DNA from: Daucus carota subsp. sativus | Taxonomy: Eukaryota > Streptophyta > Magnoliopsida > Apiales > Apiaceae | Assembly: GCF_001625215.2 (NCBI RefSeq) | Contig: NC_030388.2 | Location: 27,206,558 to 27,270,557, forward strand | Direction of reading: 5' to 3' | DNA length: 64,000 nt | Part shown: piece after piece, positions 1 to 13,537 of the stretch | Layout: the number at the start of each line of letters is the position of its first letter | Numbering within the stretch: the stretch's first letter is position 1 | The notes under the pieces: generated by a model | The model's input: only the letters and a program-made list of their open reading frames with translations | Databases searched by the model: none | Told to the model about the DNA's origin: nothing | Made by a program: the position numbers and the translations under genes

Positions 1-869
1 TTAAAACAAAATATTTTTTAAAATAGACAATGAATAATGATGATTTAGGAAAATTTTATACATAAATTTATATATTTCAATTTTTTAATCATGATAGTAA
101 AATAAATATTGTCAAATAATTGAGAAGTTATTTACAAGTGAAAAATAACTTCCAACTTACGTGTTTGGATACTTGGTATTTATAACTTATCAGATATAAA
201 AATTATTAATATAATAATAAAATATTAAAATATATTATTTAAAGTGGTCATATATCACTTTATACAGTATATTTGTCTATTTGTCTTGCTCATGTTCAAT
301 GCTATACTTTGTATTGAGATAAATGTTGACTTGAACAAACCTTCTTAATTTTTTTGTTTTGTTCGTAAATATTTTATACTAAATGTAAAGGTCATCAATG
401 TCGAGAAATCACACAGTGGGCGAAAATATTGTATAATATTATCAAACATATTTTAAAAGAAATTTTAAAATTAGTTTCTTCTATTAAATTCAGTGTGCGA
501 AGAGGGTCAAAGTTGAAGACTAATGCTCAGACTGTGTTTGGAACATCAAATATCCATTTTTCTAATAATGTATAATCTATACCTGAGTGCGTTAAGTTCC
601 GGAAGTATAATAACTATGCTCTCAGCAGTAAAATTAAAAACACATTAATTATTTAAATATTAAAAGGACGAGCATAATCCGTGTGCGAAGGACGGGTAAG
701 ATAGTTAGTAATCCTAATTTGTGAATAAAAAAAATTGGAAATTTACCATTTCTGTCGTTCCTGCTTTCTTTTAAAAGTACTACACAGGATGTGATCTGTA
801 ATTTCGCAAACATCTTAGACTATCCACTTACAATCGGGTTCCGACCAAGAACAATCAGAGCTATTGACT
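1..869. other. AT-rich non-coding DNA
   Basis: I see no gene here. The stretch carries a degenerate Helitron-like 3' motif near 680-709 and a repeat of the 'gtgtgcgaag' core near 495. Otherwise it is low-complexity AT-rich sequence. Confidence 0.6.
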
Positions 870-1111
870 ATTTATTGACAATCGGGTTCAAGATGGATCA
901 TGCAAAATGCTGATGGCCGCAAAGTGCAAGAGGGAACCCAATGGACTTGGATAGGTAATGACGCTTTAGAAATGTTAGAATACTTCGCTATTGCAGTTAC
1001 CATTGTTGTTGTTGATGTACCTGAGGGATTGTCTTTTGCTGTTATTTTAAGCCTTGCATTCGCCATTAAGAAGATGATGAATGATAAAGCAGAACATGAT
1101 ATATGCGAAAG
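870..1111 (+). pseudogene. Fragment of an autoinhibited plant Ca2+-ATPase (ACA1/ACA2-like)
   Basis: The plus frame from about 897 reads a stretch with WTWIGNDALEMLEYFAIAV, then VPEGL, then LSLAFAIKKMMNDKA. In type IIB P-type Ca2+-ATPases this is the segment around transmembrane helix 4, where the PEGL motif forms part of the Ca2+ site, followed by the cytosolic stretch that leads to the phosphorylated DKTGT loop. Here the match stops just after NDKA. The reading frame then enters unrelated AT-rich sequence, so the catalytic aspartate loop, the N-terminal autoinhibitory region and the other helices are absent. An aspartate sits where the family normally has alanine before PEGL, and PLAV is replaced by SFAV, which suggests decay. 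I found no other ATPase exon in the window. It is best read as a relic exon, possibly carried here by a Helitron whose 3' end lies 640 bp downstream. Confidence 0.82.
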
Positions 1112-1499
1112 GAAATTATATTTTGCAATTATTTTTAAATTCGGTATTTTAAATTTAATATATAAATATTTTAGTAGAATTCTTATTTGTTTTAATATAT
1201 ACTTATACTAAAATTATTCTTATTTATTATATTTTAATTCGTAATTTAATATATAAATATATTTGTATTATTTTTAGTTATTTTATTCTAATTATGTTTT
1301 AGACATCTAATTGAAAGCAATAGTTGATGGTTGATATGACTATTTTAATTAATATCAGTGAAATTCGAACTTTTTTTAGCATACACGTGGAAGGAATCTT
1401 GCTCTGTCTGTGCAGGCACTTAAGTATATTTATTGGCCTAAAGTTTCAAGACAAATGCTCCTGCCGTGCATCTGATATTCAGTTCCGTCTAATGAATTA

Positions 1500-1612
1500 A
1501 ACTTAACTTCGTTAAATTTCGAATCACTCAAAAATTAATATTACATTTTGGTTCAGAGAAGTTAAACTTCGAATCACTTAAAGATTAATATTACATTGTG
1601 GTTCAGAGAATA
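1500..1612. repeat. Short tandem duplication, period about 50 bp, two copies
   Basis: A segment containing TTCGAATCACT, ATTAATATTACAT and GGTTCAGAGAA occurs at about 1515 and again at about 1565 with few differences. It is non-coding and lies inside the stretch that ends at the Helitron-like terminus. Confidence 0.7.
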
Positions 1613-1720
1613 ACAATTGGGATTTGCATCATTATAAGCACCTTTTGTATTTTTATTAGTCAATTTTATAATTAAAAATATATTATAATTAATTATTTAA
1701 AATTAAAAAATCAAGCGTTA

Positions 1721-1751
1721 CCCGTGTGCGAAGCACGGGCCAGATTGCTAG
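1721..1751 (+). mobile_element. Helitron-like 3' terminus (hairpin plus CTAG)
   Basis: CCCGTG and CACGGG form a 6 bp stem around TGCGAAG. CTAG follows 8 bases later and is itself followed by T. A GC-rich hairpin about 10 bases before CTRR is the hallmark of Helitron 3' ends, which insert between A and T. A decayed copy of the same motif (CCGTGTGCGAAGGACGGG, then TTAGT) is at about 680-709, and a weaker one at about 12377-12396. I could not place the matching 5' TC end, so the element length is unknown. Confidence 0.6.
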
Positions 1752-3420
1752 TAAATATACAAAAATCAGATATCATTGTATTATTTAACATTCATATAAT
1801 AAAGTTCTGGAAACCTGCCCTTCTCAACCTTCTCCCCCAACCTGTCTAATCTTTTTCTCAAAAAGTAATTTGTGTTGATAAAGTGTTTAGTTTCAATTAT
1901 TTGTTTGGATAACTTTGTATCACAGATTATTTATGAGTTATTAAAATAATAAAAAAAATAATGGTATGTCATTTATTCAAATGTGGAATTTAGTTTTTAT
2001 TAAAAAAACAAAACATAAAATATGCTCATAAAAAATATATTTTCTTGATTTATGATTTTAAACTAGTTTCTAACTTATTTTTAATTTTAAATTAACTTTT
2101 GACATACATTGGATAATTTTTTTAAACGTCAATAATAACTTAAAATACCAACATAAAATCCAGACAAACATGCTCACATCTGTGTCTCAATTCATGTGTA
2201 TGGTCCCTCTTCATCTTATACATATACAGCTAACACATCTGATATGTGTGCATTTAGCTTTATATTTTTTACATTAATCATTGATCATATATATCTATAT
2301 TCGAATATCTATTTAAATAAATATTTCGATCATCCTCTTTTCAGAGTCTAATCAGAACGAGATGAATAGGAATGATAATACTGCATAGTGCATACCCGAC
2401 ATATGAATAACTGGTAAATGAAATAGAAGATGTTGGTGTGGTCCAGGAGAATATAATGAAAATTGATTCCCAACCTCCGTACTGCTAACCATGCACCTGC
2501 GATTTTATTACATCCCTAAAAACTGGCCCAATATTTTATTGCTAGTCACTCTGATTTGGGTTACCAAAGTTTTGGTCTTAATATTTATTTAACTTAATCT
2601 CGTCATCTAATAAAAAGTGTGTACATATACTACACAAGTCAGAGCCTTTGGTGTGGTGTTAAACCTTTTTTGAGTTATTTATCACACAAAGTGATTATAT
2701 ATCTTGAAATTATTATTTTATGTCGGGCACCAAGTAAGTGTAAAAATATTATTATAAATTCATACTACCATGAGTTATAGGTCTGATGATCGTCAATCCT
2801 TCAATTTTATATCTTTATCAGTGTTTAAAATTTAATAATTAATTTTTAAAAAATATTTTACCGATTTATTGATTATATTCTCCTTTGATTAAAAATCTCT
2901 AATTTATTAAAAAAATTGATATATTTTTAATAAATCTCTGAATTGATAATTCAGTCGATTAATTATGATTTCCGCGACCACGATTCCATCATTAAATTCT
3001 ATTTCACAGTAGTTGTTCCTGTATTTTCTTTATATCCTCACATAAATATAACTAATATTTGTAGTTGTTTTTCTTTAAGTAACAGTAAATGAATTCTGAC
3101 AAATGAAATTAATTACTATTGATTATGCAGTGATTTGACTGCTCACGGTTACATAAAGTTCTACCAATATATTAATTTATGACACACATCTTTAATTCGA
3201 TAAAATAAAAAAATTATTTAATTATTTTATAAATTAAAATTTTGATTATATATATTTATTCAATAAAAAATAATTAATAAAAATACTTTTTATTACCCAG
3301 TCAATATACGTGAAAATATGAACTAAAAATTGCGGAATATAGTTGTATAATTAATTATATAAAAAAGAGAGTGACTAATATAGTCGTATTTCACGCATTT
3401 ATGATATTATTGCAAACAAT
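1752..3420. other. AT-rich non-coding DNA
   Basis: No reading frame or RNA gene stands out. The sequence is AT-rich with scattered short purine or pyrimidine runs. Confidence 0.55.
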
Positions 3421-3668
3421 GGGGCCGTTTGGCTGATCTTAAAATAAGTGCTTCTTGCTTAAGATAAAGAAGTGAAATATAAGTTAGAAGCAAGTCAAGA
3501 CTTATAATTGATTAAAGTGTTTGGGAAATAAGCAGAAGTCCTGAAACAAAAGCTAGCATTCTCAGCTTTTTATAAGTGCTTCTTCACTTATTACATAAAC
3601 AGTATGAAATAAGTTCTTCTAACTTATAAGCCCGGAAGTTGGCTTAAAAGCCATGGCCAAACACCACC
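3421..3668. mobile_element. MITE with GGGGCCGTTTGGC-type inverted ends
   Basis: The left end reads GGGGCCGTTTGGC and the right end GCCATGGCCAAACACC, an imperfect inverted pair. The interior is built of the motifs AAGTGCTTCTT, AACTTATAAG and AGCAGAAG in both orientations. The same architecture recurs in this window at 6162-6387, 13059-13297, 16488-16714 and 29368-29738, so this is a repeated non-autonomous DNA transposon family. Borders are approximate because the target duplication is not clear. Confidence 0.65.
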
Positions 3669-6161
3669 AATAATTTGATCACACCGAATGACTTATGTGT
3701 ATTCGATGCTATATCTTTGTTGTTTAAGCGTAATTTTTGCATTAAAAACTTATTCACTTGCAAAATTAATCACATAACTTAGAATTAAGAAATTTATAAA
3801 GACTTTGAAATAAAATATTACAGTATACAATTTAGTTTTTGTTTATTAATTAAAATTCATAATTATATTTCACAAAAAACGATATACATGTTACAGATAT
3901 ACGAAATGGTTTGCAAAATGGTTGTAACAGAAAGTTTACCACTTACGTGAACCAAAACGCGATTTCAGAGTTACAGGCTAACCGCCAAATTTTGCCGTTA
4001 ATCGGCTCCGTTATCAAATCACTTTCTTATTTTCCACTTTTACCCTCCACTTCAATTCTTTTTACTGAAAATGTTGGCTCAGCTCGGCTCAGCAGTCAGC
4101 TAGTAGACCAAGAAGCTGTTGTTATGCTGCAAGACTGACAGCTACTCCTTTTTTACCGGTGTCGGTTTCGGAAAATAAGAGGGGAAACCAAATTTGTTCG
4201 TCGGATTATGATGGATGAACTGAGGTGATATGTATAGAAACTTATCATTAAATTGTAATTAAAATAATTTGTGAAACTAAATACTTTTATAAGCATAAAA
4301 TGCGTGTCAAACTCTTATCCTTCGGGGTAAATTATCTGGAGACATATGGAGCATTATTTATAAAGATCTAGACATATATTAGATTCATAATATTACAGAC
4401 TATCATTTTATTTTAATAATGTTACAAAAAATTAACAAAATGTTATGAATCAAATTCGAACCTAATATCTGTCGATAAAAAATATCTGAAACTAACATTA
4501 GTGATCAAAAGAAAAAAAATATATAATTCAGTGACAAGTTTTCAAAACACACAAGAATGAAAGACCACGGAGTGAATCATTTGGAATTTTTGATTGGATA
4601 AATGTTAAGGGCACGGGCATGCGGAACTGGGCATGTCATGACCACAGTTAGCTAGGCATGCTTTTTATCTATTTTATATTTTTTTATTAATATTTTATAT
4701 TTTATTTATCTCATAAATAATAAATTTTATATAAATATTATATATCTTATAAATATTTAGATTTTTAAGTAAGAATAGTTATATTTATTCATCATAATTA
4801 TAAGTTATAACCAACTATAACTTCAAGCCCAATTTTTAGATTCAATTTTGTAAGTGCACTTTAGTAGCAATGTTATAATAATAACAATTTTTACTATATA
4901 TTTAACGAAAAATGGCATGTTATTTGGAAATGCCTTTTCGTAAAATATATGTCTATAGGCATGTCAGCCGAAACTCCCGTGACATGTACCCTAAAACAAA
5001 GATGAATTTCCATCTGAAAAAAAGCACTTTGTCAAAAAATAATGAGAACATTAACACTAGAAAATCAGTGCAAGATCTCCGTTCAATGCTTTGTTACCAT
5101 TTGAAGAACCTAGGTGTTCACTGTTTGTTACCATTTAAAGAACCTAGGATTCATAATATTTAAATGAACATGTTACCGTTCTCTCGTTATCAATAAACTA
5201 ACGGACTAATTTTGCAACTATACTTTTTAAAGCACAAAACCAAATGCGAAGAGAAAAATGGTAGGACAAATATTTATTATAATTGTACACATGTATAGCA
5301 TAGAGCTAGGTGAAGAATACGTACAAAGTGGTATAATGAGGTGAACTTTTGGGAAGGGGGGAATTGGTACTTTTGGTTCTGTGTAGAGGGTGAAAGAATA
5401 TCTTTCTAGAGATATTCTTCTTTAGACAAAAGTCATTGTTAAGCATTCTCTGTAATGCAACTTCCAACTCCAATCTCCTTGTCGACTCAACTGGTCTTTC
5501 GATAAATTACGATAACCCGAAAAATCTAACATATAACCTATCGTACAACATGAGTTAAGATTTTTTGGAAAGCAAACTAGAGTACCCATTATAACTCAGA
5601 TTGAAACCTATGATTAAGATATCTACAGGGAGGTGTAATGAGAGATTTGAAGCTTAGAACACAAGATTGTTGCAAAGATGAGTGAGCAATTAGTCTTTGA
5701 CTGTGTTTCCATTTGATTACTCACACAGGCATGTGTAACAGTGGGGCCTTCTGAGGAAGGGTGGGGCCAAGCTTGCATGTGATTTATGGAGTGTGTTGTT
5801 TTTGTTTGACAAAAAGGCATGTGAAATTCTGCTACATCCTGTATGAATTAGTACTAGTTACACTTAGAAGAGTACAATAAAGAAATACAAAAATTAGTAA
5901 ACTCCTTGGAGGATGAGCTTTGAACGTAGAATTATGCCACAATTCTCTCGATTTTCTCGCAACCCCCTACCACTTTTTTGACTTATATCATTCACTTCAT
6001 TTCTTTAATTTCTGACTAACCCTAATTATTTTATTACATTACACTCCTACTCCTATAATTTATACTCTTTCATTCTTGAAACCAGGAAAGAATATAATCA
6101 TATAAATATATTTGCACCTACTGATACATGTGTATGCATATATTTTATCTTTATATTCTTT
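3669..6161. other. Intergenic stretch without a supported gene
   Basis: A 75-codon frame at 3911-4138 lies in a patch with higher GC than its surroundings, but it has no recognisable domain and no neighbouring exon. Around 4608-4995 there are weak inverted similarities (TTAAGGGCACGGGCATG against a reverse-complemented TTAGGGTACATG), which may mark an old MITE. A short duplication containing GTTACCATTT-AAGAACCTAGG lies at about 5093-5155. Nothing else is supported. Confidence 0.5.
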
Positions 6162-6387
6162 GGGGTTGTTTGTTTGACAGAAGCAGCTTCTGCTTGTGAC
6201 TTCTGTTTCCCTTGATCCGTTTGTGTAAATAAATGGAAACAATTTTAAAAAATTGAGAATGCTACCTTATCTCTCACAGCTTCTATTTCTTTTCTAAACA
6301 CTTTATTAACTTATTTACTTCTCGCTTCTATTCCATTCTTTAATTTAAGCAAAAAATCACTTCTTTTAAATTAACCCAAACGGCCCC
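6162..6387. mobile_element. MITE, GGGGCCGTTTGG-type family
   Basis: The left end is GGGGTTGTTTGTTTGAC and the right end AACCCAAACGGCCCC. The interior has AGAAGCAGCTTCTGCTTGTGACTT-like palindromic purine tracts shared with the copy at 16488-16714. It is non-coding. Confidence 0.7.
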
Positions 6388-6935
6388 TTTATATACAATT
6401 GGGGAAAGTCCTAATTTTCGTTTTAGTATGAATGTTATGTACTGGAAATTTAACTCAAATGTTAACTCTGCACTGTTAAGAGATTCTTCAAATGTTTGAG
6501 AGTACATTCGGTGGGAAAGTTACAGTTTTTCATACAGATCAGGACTATACAAAATTTACTTTGTGTACTTAAATGTAAAATGTTCAATATTCGAATTATT
6601 AATCCTTCACATCACGGGAGGGACATCATGTCTTTCATTGTCAAGTTACTTTCAAATTCTATATTGATATTAAAACGAATTTATATTTTCAAGTTATGTT
6701 TGCACTAAATCAGAAATTCAAAGTCTTACCGTATATATTTGGCGCAAGTGTGAATATGTGGCGCCGAATACAATTTTTGTTTTAAAATGTGTGCGTGAAA
6801 AAGAAATTGAAAGCCTCGGGATGTAAATATAAGAGCCAGGATACATGTAAATATAAATATAAAAGCATATAGTTGACAGACGATTTCACACATGATGCCG
6901 ATGCTATATTATATAATCTCACAGTGTACATCGTA

Positions 6936-7247
6936 CTCCCTCCGTCCCAGTCAATTGTATACAGTTGCCTTTTTTGGATGTCCCATCATTTGTATACATT
7001 CCCAAAATAGCAACTTTTTATAATATAAAACACTATTACACCCACTAACTTCTTCCACTATCTTCATTTTATAATAATAAAAACACTATTACACCCACTA
7101 CTTTCCTCCACTATCTCAAATCTATTATTAAAAATAAGTGGGACCCACCACTTCACCCACTTTTCATCTAACTTTACTCATTTCTTATACTTTTTCTTGG
7201 TTTCCGTGTCCAATCCCAATGTATATTATTCATTGGGACGGAGGGAG
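6936..7247. mobile_element. Stowaway-like MITE, 312 bp, TA target duplication
   Basis: The ends are CTCCCTCCGTCCC and GGGACGGAGGGAG, an exact inverted pair, flanked on both sides by TA (6934-6935 and 7248-7249). The termini and TA duplication fit Tc1/mariner-derived Stowaway-like MITEs. The interior contains a repeated segment with CACTATTACACCCACTA (about 7030 and 7085). It has no coding capacity. Confidence 0.88.
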
Positions 7248-8229
7248 TAATTTTTAATGTCGGGTTTATACTGAACTGACAAATTTGACAAGATGTGAAT
7301 TCATATAACATTAACATCAAGAAAGAATATTCAAGATGTTGTCTATTTTACTCGGAAACGAGGATCATGTATTTTAGTCTTGACAGTATAGTTCATATGC
7401 CAGGCCCAATAATCCACATAATCGCAGAAACCAGAAAGCATTGACTACTGAGTAATAAAATTATAGGTTTTTCTAACGTGCACTGTGCACACATAATAAA
7501 CACCAATTTTTACGAAACATAACAATTTTTACGAAACTTGCTATTTGATGTTTTAACTGATTCCCTAGTTTTGAAAAAAAGGTCTGCCACAGTTGAAAGC
7601 CAACTAAACATGTAAGCAAAGAACCGGGGTTTGCGAGAAATGACGAATGCGCAATGGTATAAGTATTTTTCTCCATTAAATTTAGATTTTTGATGTGAAT
7701 ACGTTTCGAGCGAATAAATGACTCAATTTGGATCGTTATCTCTTAAAATTATTCATACTTATCGACAATAATCACTAGATTTGGAATATTTGTCTTAAAA
7801 TATAATATGACTTAAAATATCATGGTATCATGATGAATTAGGGACAAAATCAAGCTTCGAAAGAAAGTAACTTGCGCTGTATATTCATAAAATAATAACA
7901 AATGTATATATTAATATAGACCTTGCACACACATAATTGACTGCTTTAACGAGTAAAGAAATCATTTGCGAGATAACGAGGGTTATCTCATTCACCAGTA
8001 CAATTTTTAAACTTATCCGGTGCCTAATCTTCCGTTAATTGAGTATGGTAATTAGGTCCCGGTTAACATCCCTTTTCCTCATTTATATGCATCAAATTCA
8101 TTATCTCACCACGCAAATCAAAAGAATAAACATTACTTACAGTAAAGGAGACAGCGACATGCTAATTACTTTTATTACCGATTTTTTCGTGTCCTGACCA
8201 CACACTAACGACTACTTTTTAGTTAGGTA
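7248..8229. other. AT-rich non-coding spacer
   Basis: No gene, RNA or repeat is supported here. The short open frames are not conserved-looking. Confidence 0.5.
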
Positions 8230-8533
8230 CTCCCTCTGTCCCTCTCATTTCTTTACAGTTACTATTTTGGGATGTCCCTCTCATTTCTTTACGTTACTAT
8301 AAATAGCAAGTTTTTCTCATTATTACACCCACTATCTTCCCCCACTATCTCATATTTAACAATAAAAACTACTATTACACCCACTACTTTCCTCAACTAT
8401 CTCAAATCTATTATTAAATATTGATAGGTCCCACCACTTTACCCACTTTTAATCTAACTTTACTCATTTTCCATACATTGTCTTGGTCTCCGTGTCCCCC
8501 TCCAATGTAAACAATTGAGGGGGACGGAGGGAG
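8230..8533. mobile_element. Stowaway-like MITE, 304 bp, TA target duplication
   Basis: The ends are CTCCCTCTGTCCC and GGGACGGAGGGAG with TA on both sides (8228-8229, 8534-8535). The interior has the same CACTATCT, TATTACACCCACTA and CTTTACCCACTTTT blocks as the copy at 6936-7247, so the two belong to one family. Confidence 0.87.
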
Positions 8534-11500
8534 TATTTGATTTGTATTGACTCTCATCTCATTAATAATGATGATCCTTGCATACATAAAAATTCTCATC
8601 AATCACAATCTTCAACTCAACTAAAAAATAATTGCTAGTATTTGCACATAAATATACACTAGAAAAATAATTAACTAAAAGTAATACCGCAATTTTCAGA
8701 GCACCTAAATACCTAATTAAATCAACCATCATAATAATAAGTCTCTGGCCAAAGTCACATGCACCACGTACAGAAGACAAGCGTATCTTATCCCATACAC
8801 AATTTCAAATTTAATGTTGTTTGATACCACTATACGAGTCTCTTTGTTGAGGATTCTAAGTACTAGTACGTAATTGCTAAATGAATCACTAAACAATATA
8901 ATTAGATAGAGAGGGAGTGGGATAAACAGTGAAGCAAATGATGAAAATATGCCAATCTTGTACGAGAGATTTACCCCCGGCTGTTCATTCAACTTTAAAC
9001 ATGCTTCTTTATTAAAGTAATTACAGTAATCATTATTACTCGGGCATGGCTTATCTTTAATTGTACCTCTCCTGGAATATTGTCGCCACAGACTAATCTA
9101 CACCAATACAAGCTAGGTATGCATGCATGATGCATTATGTGTACTGCATGTACTAACGAATAACGATACATTAATTTACATATATATTCCTCTGGACGGT
9201 TCATTTTTATATAATTTTGTTGAGACGTGTTTCAAAAATAATAAATTTTTATAATATAAAATTTTAACTATATTCACTATTTTTTTTCTAAAACACTCAT
9301 TTTATATATTAAATATTAATTAATCCTATCATTTTACTTATTTTCTTAACATTGTGTCACAACTCATATCTATAATAATCCATAGAAGAGAGGGACTATA
9401 CATTTCATGTTTACTCGCGGGACGGGGGCTTGATAGAGTTTTATAAAATATGATTTCGTGATTATTTTAACTTTTAAATTTTTTTAATATTTTTTATTTA
9501 TATTAAAGATGAAATTCTAAAAATAAACTATAAACTATATTTTACATGCATCTTAAACACGTATCAATTAATGATAGAAAATAAGAAAATGAGAGGGACA
9601 GAATAACTATATTTTAATAAAATTAAATAAATGGTATATAGATAATTTGGTTCTCTATAAGGTGTAGAAGAGCTCATCCGTCCTTTAGTTTTTCTGATTC
9701 GGCCATCTCCAATGAAGTATATAATACACATACACGAAGCAGGTGAACTCAAATAATTGTAATCCAAAACTACAACTACTCTTTTATAAGTAGTGTGAAA
9801 TAAGTGGGATTCGCTGTTTACTTGTGTTACTGTGCCACTGTACACTCTGTTATCGATCCAAAAATCAGTATCCACTTCATGTGTTTTTGGTGCGTCCATG
9901 CAGAAATATCATTTCTATATTATCTCCACCATTTGATTTCAGTTTGAAACAAATAGTAAAGTGAACAGTGATAGTAGTAAATAAGACTATAAGAGTAACA
10001 CTGAGAATCCATTAGCCCGGCCATTCCTTTGTGGAATTATATGAAGATGACAAGCACTAACTGTCAAATATTGAATAAAGTTGGTTTATTACTAACTGGA
10101 GTCAAGATCCACCTATCTTTCAATTTGACTCCGCTCGCTGCACCTTCTTTTATGCATATATGGGACACACCACAACTTCATTATTTTCCTTGCTTTTTCA
10201 ACTCCCCACTTCCACCTTTTCCTGTACTGCATTGATGGGACCAATTCATGCAAACTAAAACAGCAACACAATCACTGCTTAGTGCTTATAGTAAAATAAA
10301 AGGTAATACCCCTTTCGCCCTTTCCGATCACACATTTTTATATTTTTTTTATTAGTTGAGAATATTTTAAAATTTTATAAAATATAATTTTGTAACTTAT
10401 TTTTAATATTTTTTTGAATAAAAATTTAAATATTAATTTTTATTTAAACGGGAAAGAATTTTAAAATCATTACTATATTTTATGATAATCTTAACATGTG
10501 TACTGAGTCCTTTATCTAAAACGTATACTCCTTGTGAGAACAAGGAATAATATTTTCAAATACCAATATATATTTATGTAAATTTATATAAATTTGTATC
10601 TTCCGACCTCTACTTACTTAAATTTACATAAATTTGTACCTTCTTCTGTTACTTGTACGCCTAAGAAATTGCAAAACAGTTAATAAACACATAATTACTA
10701 AAAATTATAATAAAAATGCAAGAGATTTCTCGAAGTAAGTTCTTTATTTTTAAGCGGAAAGATGTTTTGTAAACGTATGTTTGAAGTTTAAAGTGTGTTG
10801 AATGTGAGGTGATTTATGCATAAAAATCCAGCTTGTGATATGTATACTAAACAAATGATGAAAAGTCGAAACAATCCTATAGTGGAACGTTCTTTGGAAT
10901 TACATGTTAAAAAGTGAAAAAATTGGACAAGTAAAAAGGTCGAGAAACCCGGCCGACACAGTCACTCGAGCCGGGAAGCTGACACTGTACATTTATATGC
11001 TAGTGACTGATTCACTGTAGCAAATGATGCAGCAGCCAGTGCGGTCAACTTGGCTACATTACCATGCCCTACTTATATGTACCTGCCTCATATAATGCTG
11101 GGGGCTGCCATTTTATATTTACACACATGATGACAATTATCAGTGATGATCGTAAACTTTGGATATCGAACTTAATCGGTAAAATCATGAAATAAAGATT
11201 AATCAAAAATTAATTAAAATAATTGAGAAATAATTGAAAGATGAATAAAATTATCAAATATTTAATTAAATAAAAGAATTACGGAACATGCAATAATGAG
11301 TGATTAATCGTGTTTAATCGCTGATTTTTAGAGGTTGTGATTTCTAATTCGACTTTTATTTTACAGATTTACTTTATCACCTTCTGGATGCAACAAAAAG
11401 TTTTGGATGGCTGGATAATGTACTGTCGAATGGTGTGTCTAACGTTGTCGAAAGCACAGATGAGGCGAGAAAATTAGGGTTGGTTCTAAGCCCTTGTAAG

Positions 11501-13058
11501 TGGTGGCGTGGTGGAAGGTCCACTAGAGAGAGAGTTGTGCTGAAGTAGCGCACTTTTCACGTTGAAGCTCAAGCAAGAGCAATCGTGTTTTGTTAATGGA
11601 GATGGATAATGTTTATCTGAGAAACCGTTGTTTCAAGATTATCATCAGAGTAGAAGAGAAAATGAAGGTGGCCATAATATTTGTCTACTTGTTGGGCTGT
11701 TACGTGTTGCTGCATATATATGTGTGTCACTCAATATACATGTGCCTTGGTCTTTTCTTATAGTCGGGTATTTGATATATCGGACATATATTAGTATTAA
11801 AAAAATCCAATATTATTTGTAGAAGTATTAGAATGTAGGATTAGAAGTAAGCAAATATGAAACAAGCACATCAAAAAATTAATTTTGAAGTTAGTTGGGG
11901 ACTTTGACATACCTATGTTTCTTGAATGTACCCATAAAATAGGTTTACGTTAAATAAATAGAGCGTGTTATCGGGTAATTGGATAACTGACATATAATAA
12001 GGCAGTTGCTAAAATGACGGGAAAAAGTCCGTGAATATCTTCCATAAATAGCAGATTCAAGAGTTTCAGAAGAATACAACAAAGAAATATTATACAATCT
12101 TTTTGAAGACCTAAAAGCAATATACATATATTTATTTGGTTTATATTTATATTTTATATTTATTTGGTTTACATTTATATTCATCGCGGGTGTGTAATCT
12201 TCTTTCATCTGTATCATTCACCGTAATTACAGGACCAATATACTTTATTCTAGAAAGAATATAATATAATGAAAACCGAGATTTCTGATTTAATTATGTA
12301 TCCCGCTTTATTGAAACATAAAAGAAAAACATCAGTAATAAAGCTGAATGTTTTAAAGCAATAGTGGTAATTGTACGTGTGTGAAGCACAAGTCAATGAT
12401 GTTTGACAAATTGTAAGAGAAAATGTTTGAGTTTGAAATGACAAATTGTAAGAAAAATGTTTGAGTTTGAAAAGACAAGTGATTAGAATTTGACCCTTTA
12501 GGAGTACTAGCTGTACAACTATACATGGTAACCTATGTTCAGTTTCTCGACTATGTATCGGAGAATAAATGTATGAGCCAATGGTATTAAACTCTTCAAT
12601 CTGACCAAAAACAAGTGGAGGTTGCAAAGAGCGAATCCAAACGATAAAGAGCCAAGTGTTGATAGACACTTTGTTATTTATATTCTGAGGCTTCATGTTC
12701 ATATTTCATATATGAAAATTGTTGACACAGAGCAATTTAGTTACCGAGTGAATTCAACTAAACCGGAGGTCACGTGTTATTATGGCAAGTCGAGTATTTT
12801 TGACTAATGAATACATGTTCATTATTTTCTCAAGGAACAAATACTAAACACAATTAAAGGGGCTGTGCAGATGGAATGGTCAAATTTTAAAGAGAAGCGC
12901 CGAACAAAAAGAGGAAAAGAAACATAAAAGTGAAAATTAATTATGAGAATGATATCCTTCAATTTCAATTCGGTCCAACACTTTGTAAGTTCGTTCCATG
13001 TTTTTTCTTTCAAAAATTTAAGTTGCTACATTTCTTGATACCATACAAAAATACAAAG
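8534..13058. other. Intergenic stretch with no supported gene
   Basis: Several frames of 60-150 codons are open, but none shows a domain, a plausible exon structure or a codon pattern that separates it from AT-rich background. Degenerate MITE-like AT palindromes occur near 9214-9430 and 10300-10520. The 150-codon frame at 12250-12702 (minus) contains runs such as LPCIVVQLVLLKGQ but no recognised motif. Confidence 0.5.
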
Positions 13059-13297
13059 AGGCCACTTGGGTGAACTTTAAATAAGCGTTTTTTCCTTAAA
13101 TTAATGAGGTGAAGTAAAAGTTAGAAATATGTTAATAGGTATAAGTGATTAAAGTATTTGAGAAAAAAATAGAAGTTATGAAATAAAAGCCAGTACGTTC
13201 AACTTTTTATAAATAATTTCTTGATTTTTTACGCAAACGGTACGAATAAGTGCTTCTACTTATATATCAAGAAGTCGGGCCTTCGCCAAACACCTCT
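13059..13297. mobile_element. Degenerate MITE, GGCC-CTTGGG / CGCCAAACACCTC ends
   Basis: The left part reads GAGGCCACTTGGGTGAACTT and the right part CTTCGCCAAACACCTC. The interior holds the AAGTTAGAA and AGAAGTTATGAAATAAAAGC motifs seen in the 3421 copy. It stops only four bases before the 8 bp target duplication of the hAT element at 13310, so two insertions abut here. Confidence 0.55.
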
Positions 13298-13537
13298 GAA
13301 TAATAAAACAAGAGATGGCAGTTTTACCCGACCCGATGGATACCCGACCCGTTCCGACCCGATTGGGTCTACCCGAACCCGATTTTTTTGGATCTGGATC
13401 TTATTTTTAGACCCGAAAGAGTTTGGATCTGGATCTGGATCTTAGGTATTCCGAACCGAGACCCGACCCGATACCCGAAACTCGTTTTAAACCCGATCCG
13501 AACCCGAAACCCGATACAAAATATTATATATATATAG

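Noticed and set aside
3911..4138. 75-codon plus-strand frame in a GC-richer patch
   Set aside because: No recognisable family and no supporting exon or promoter, so not called as a gene.
12250..12702. 150-codon minus-strand frame
   Set aside because: No known motif, no exon partner, no upstream promoter signal, and AT-driven composition.
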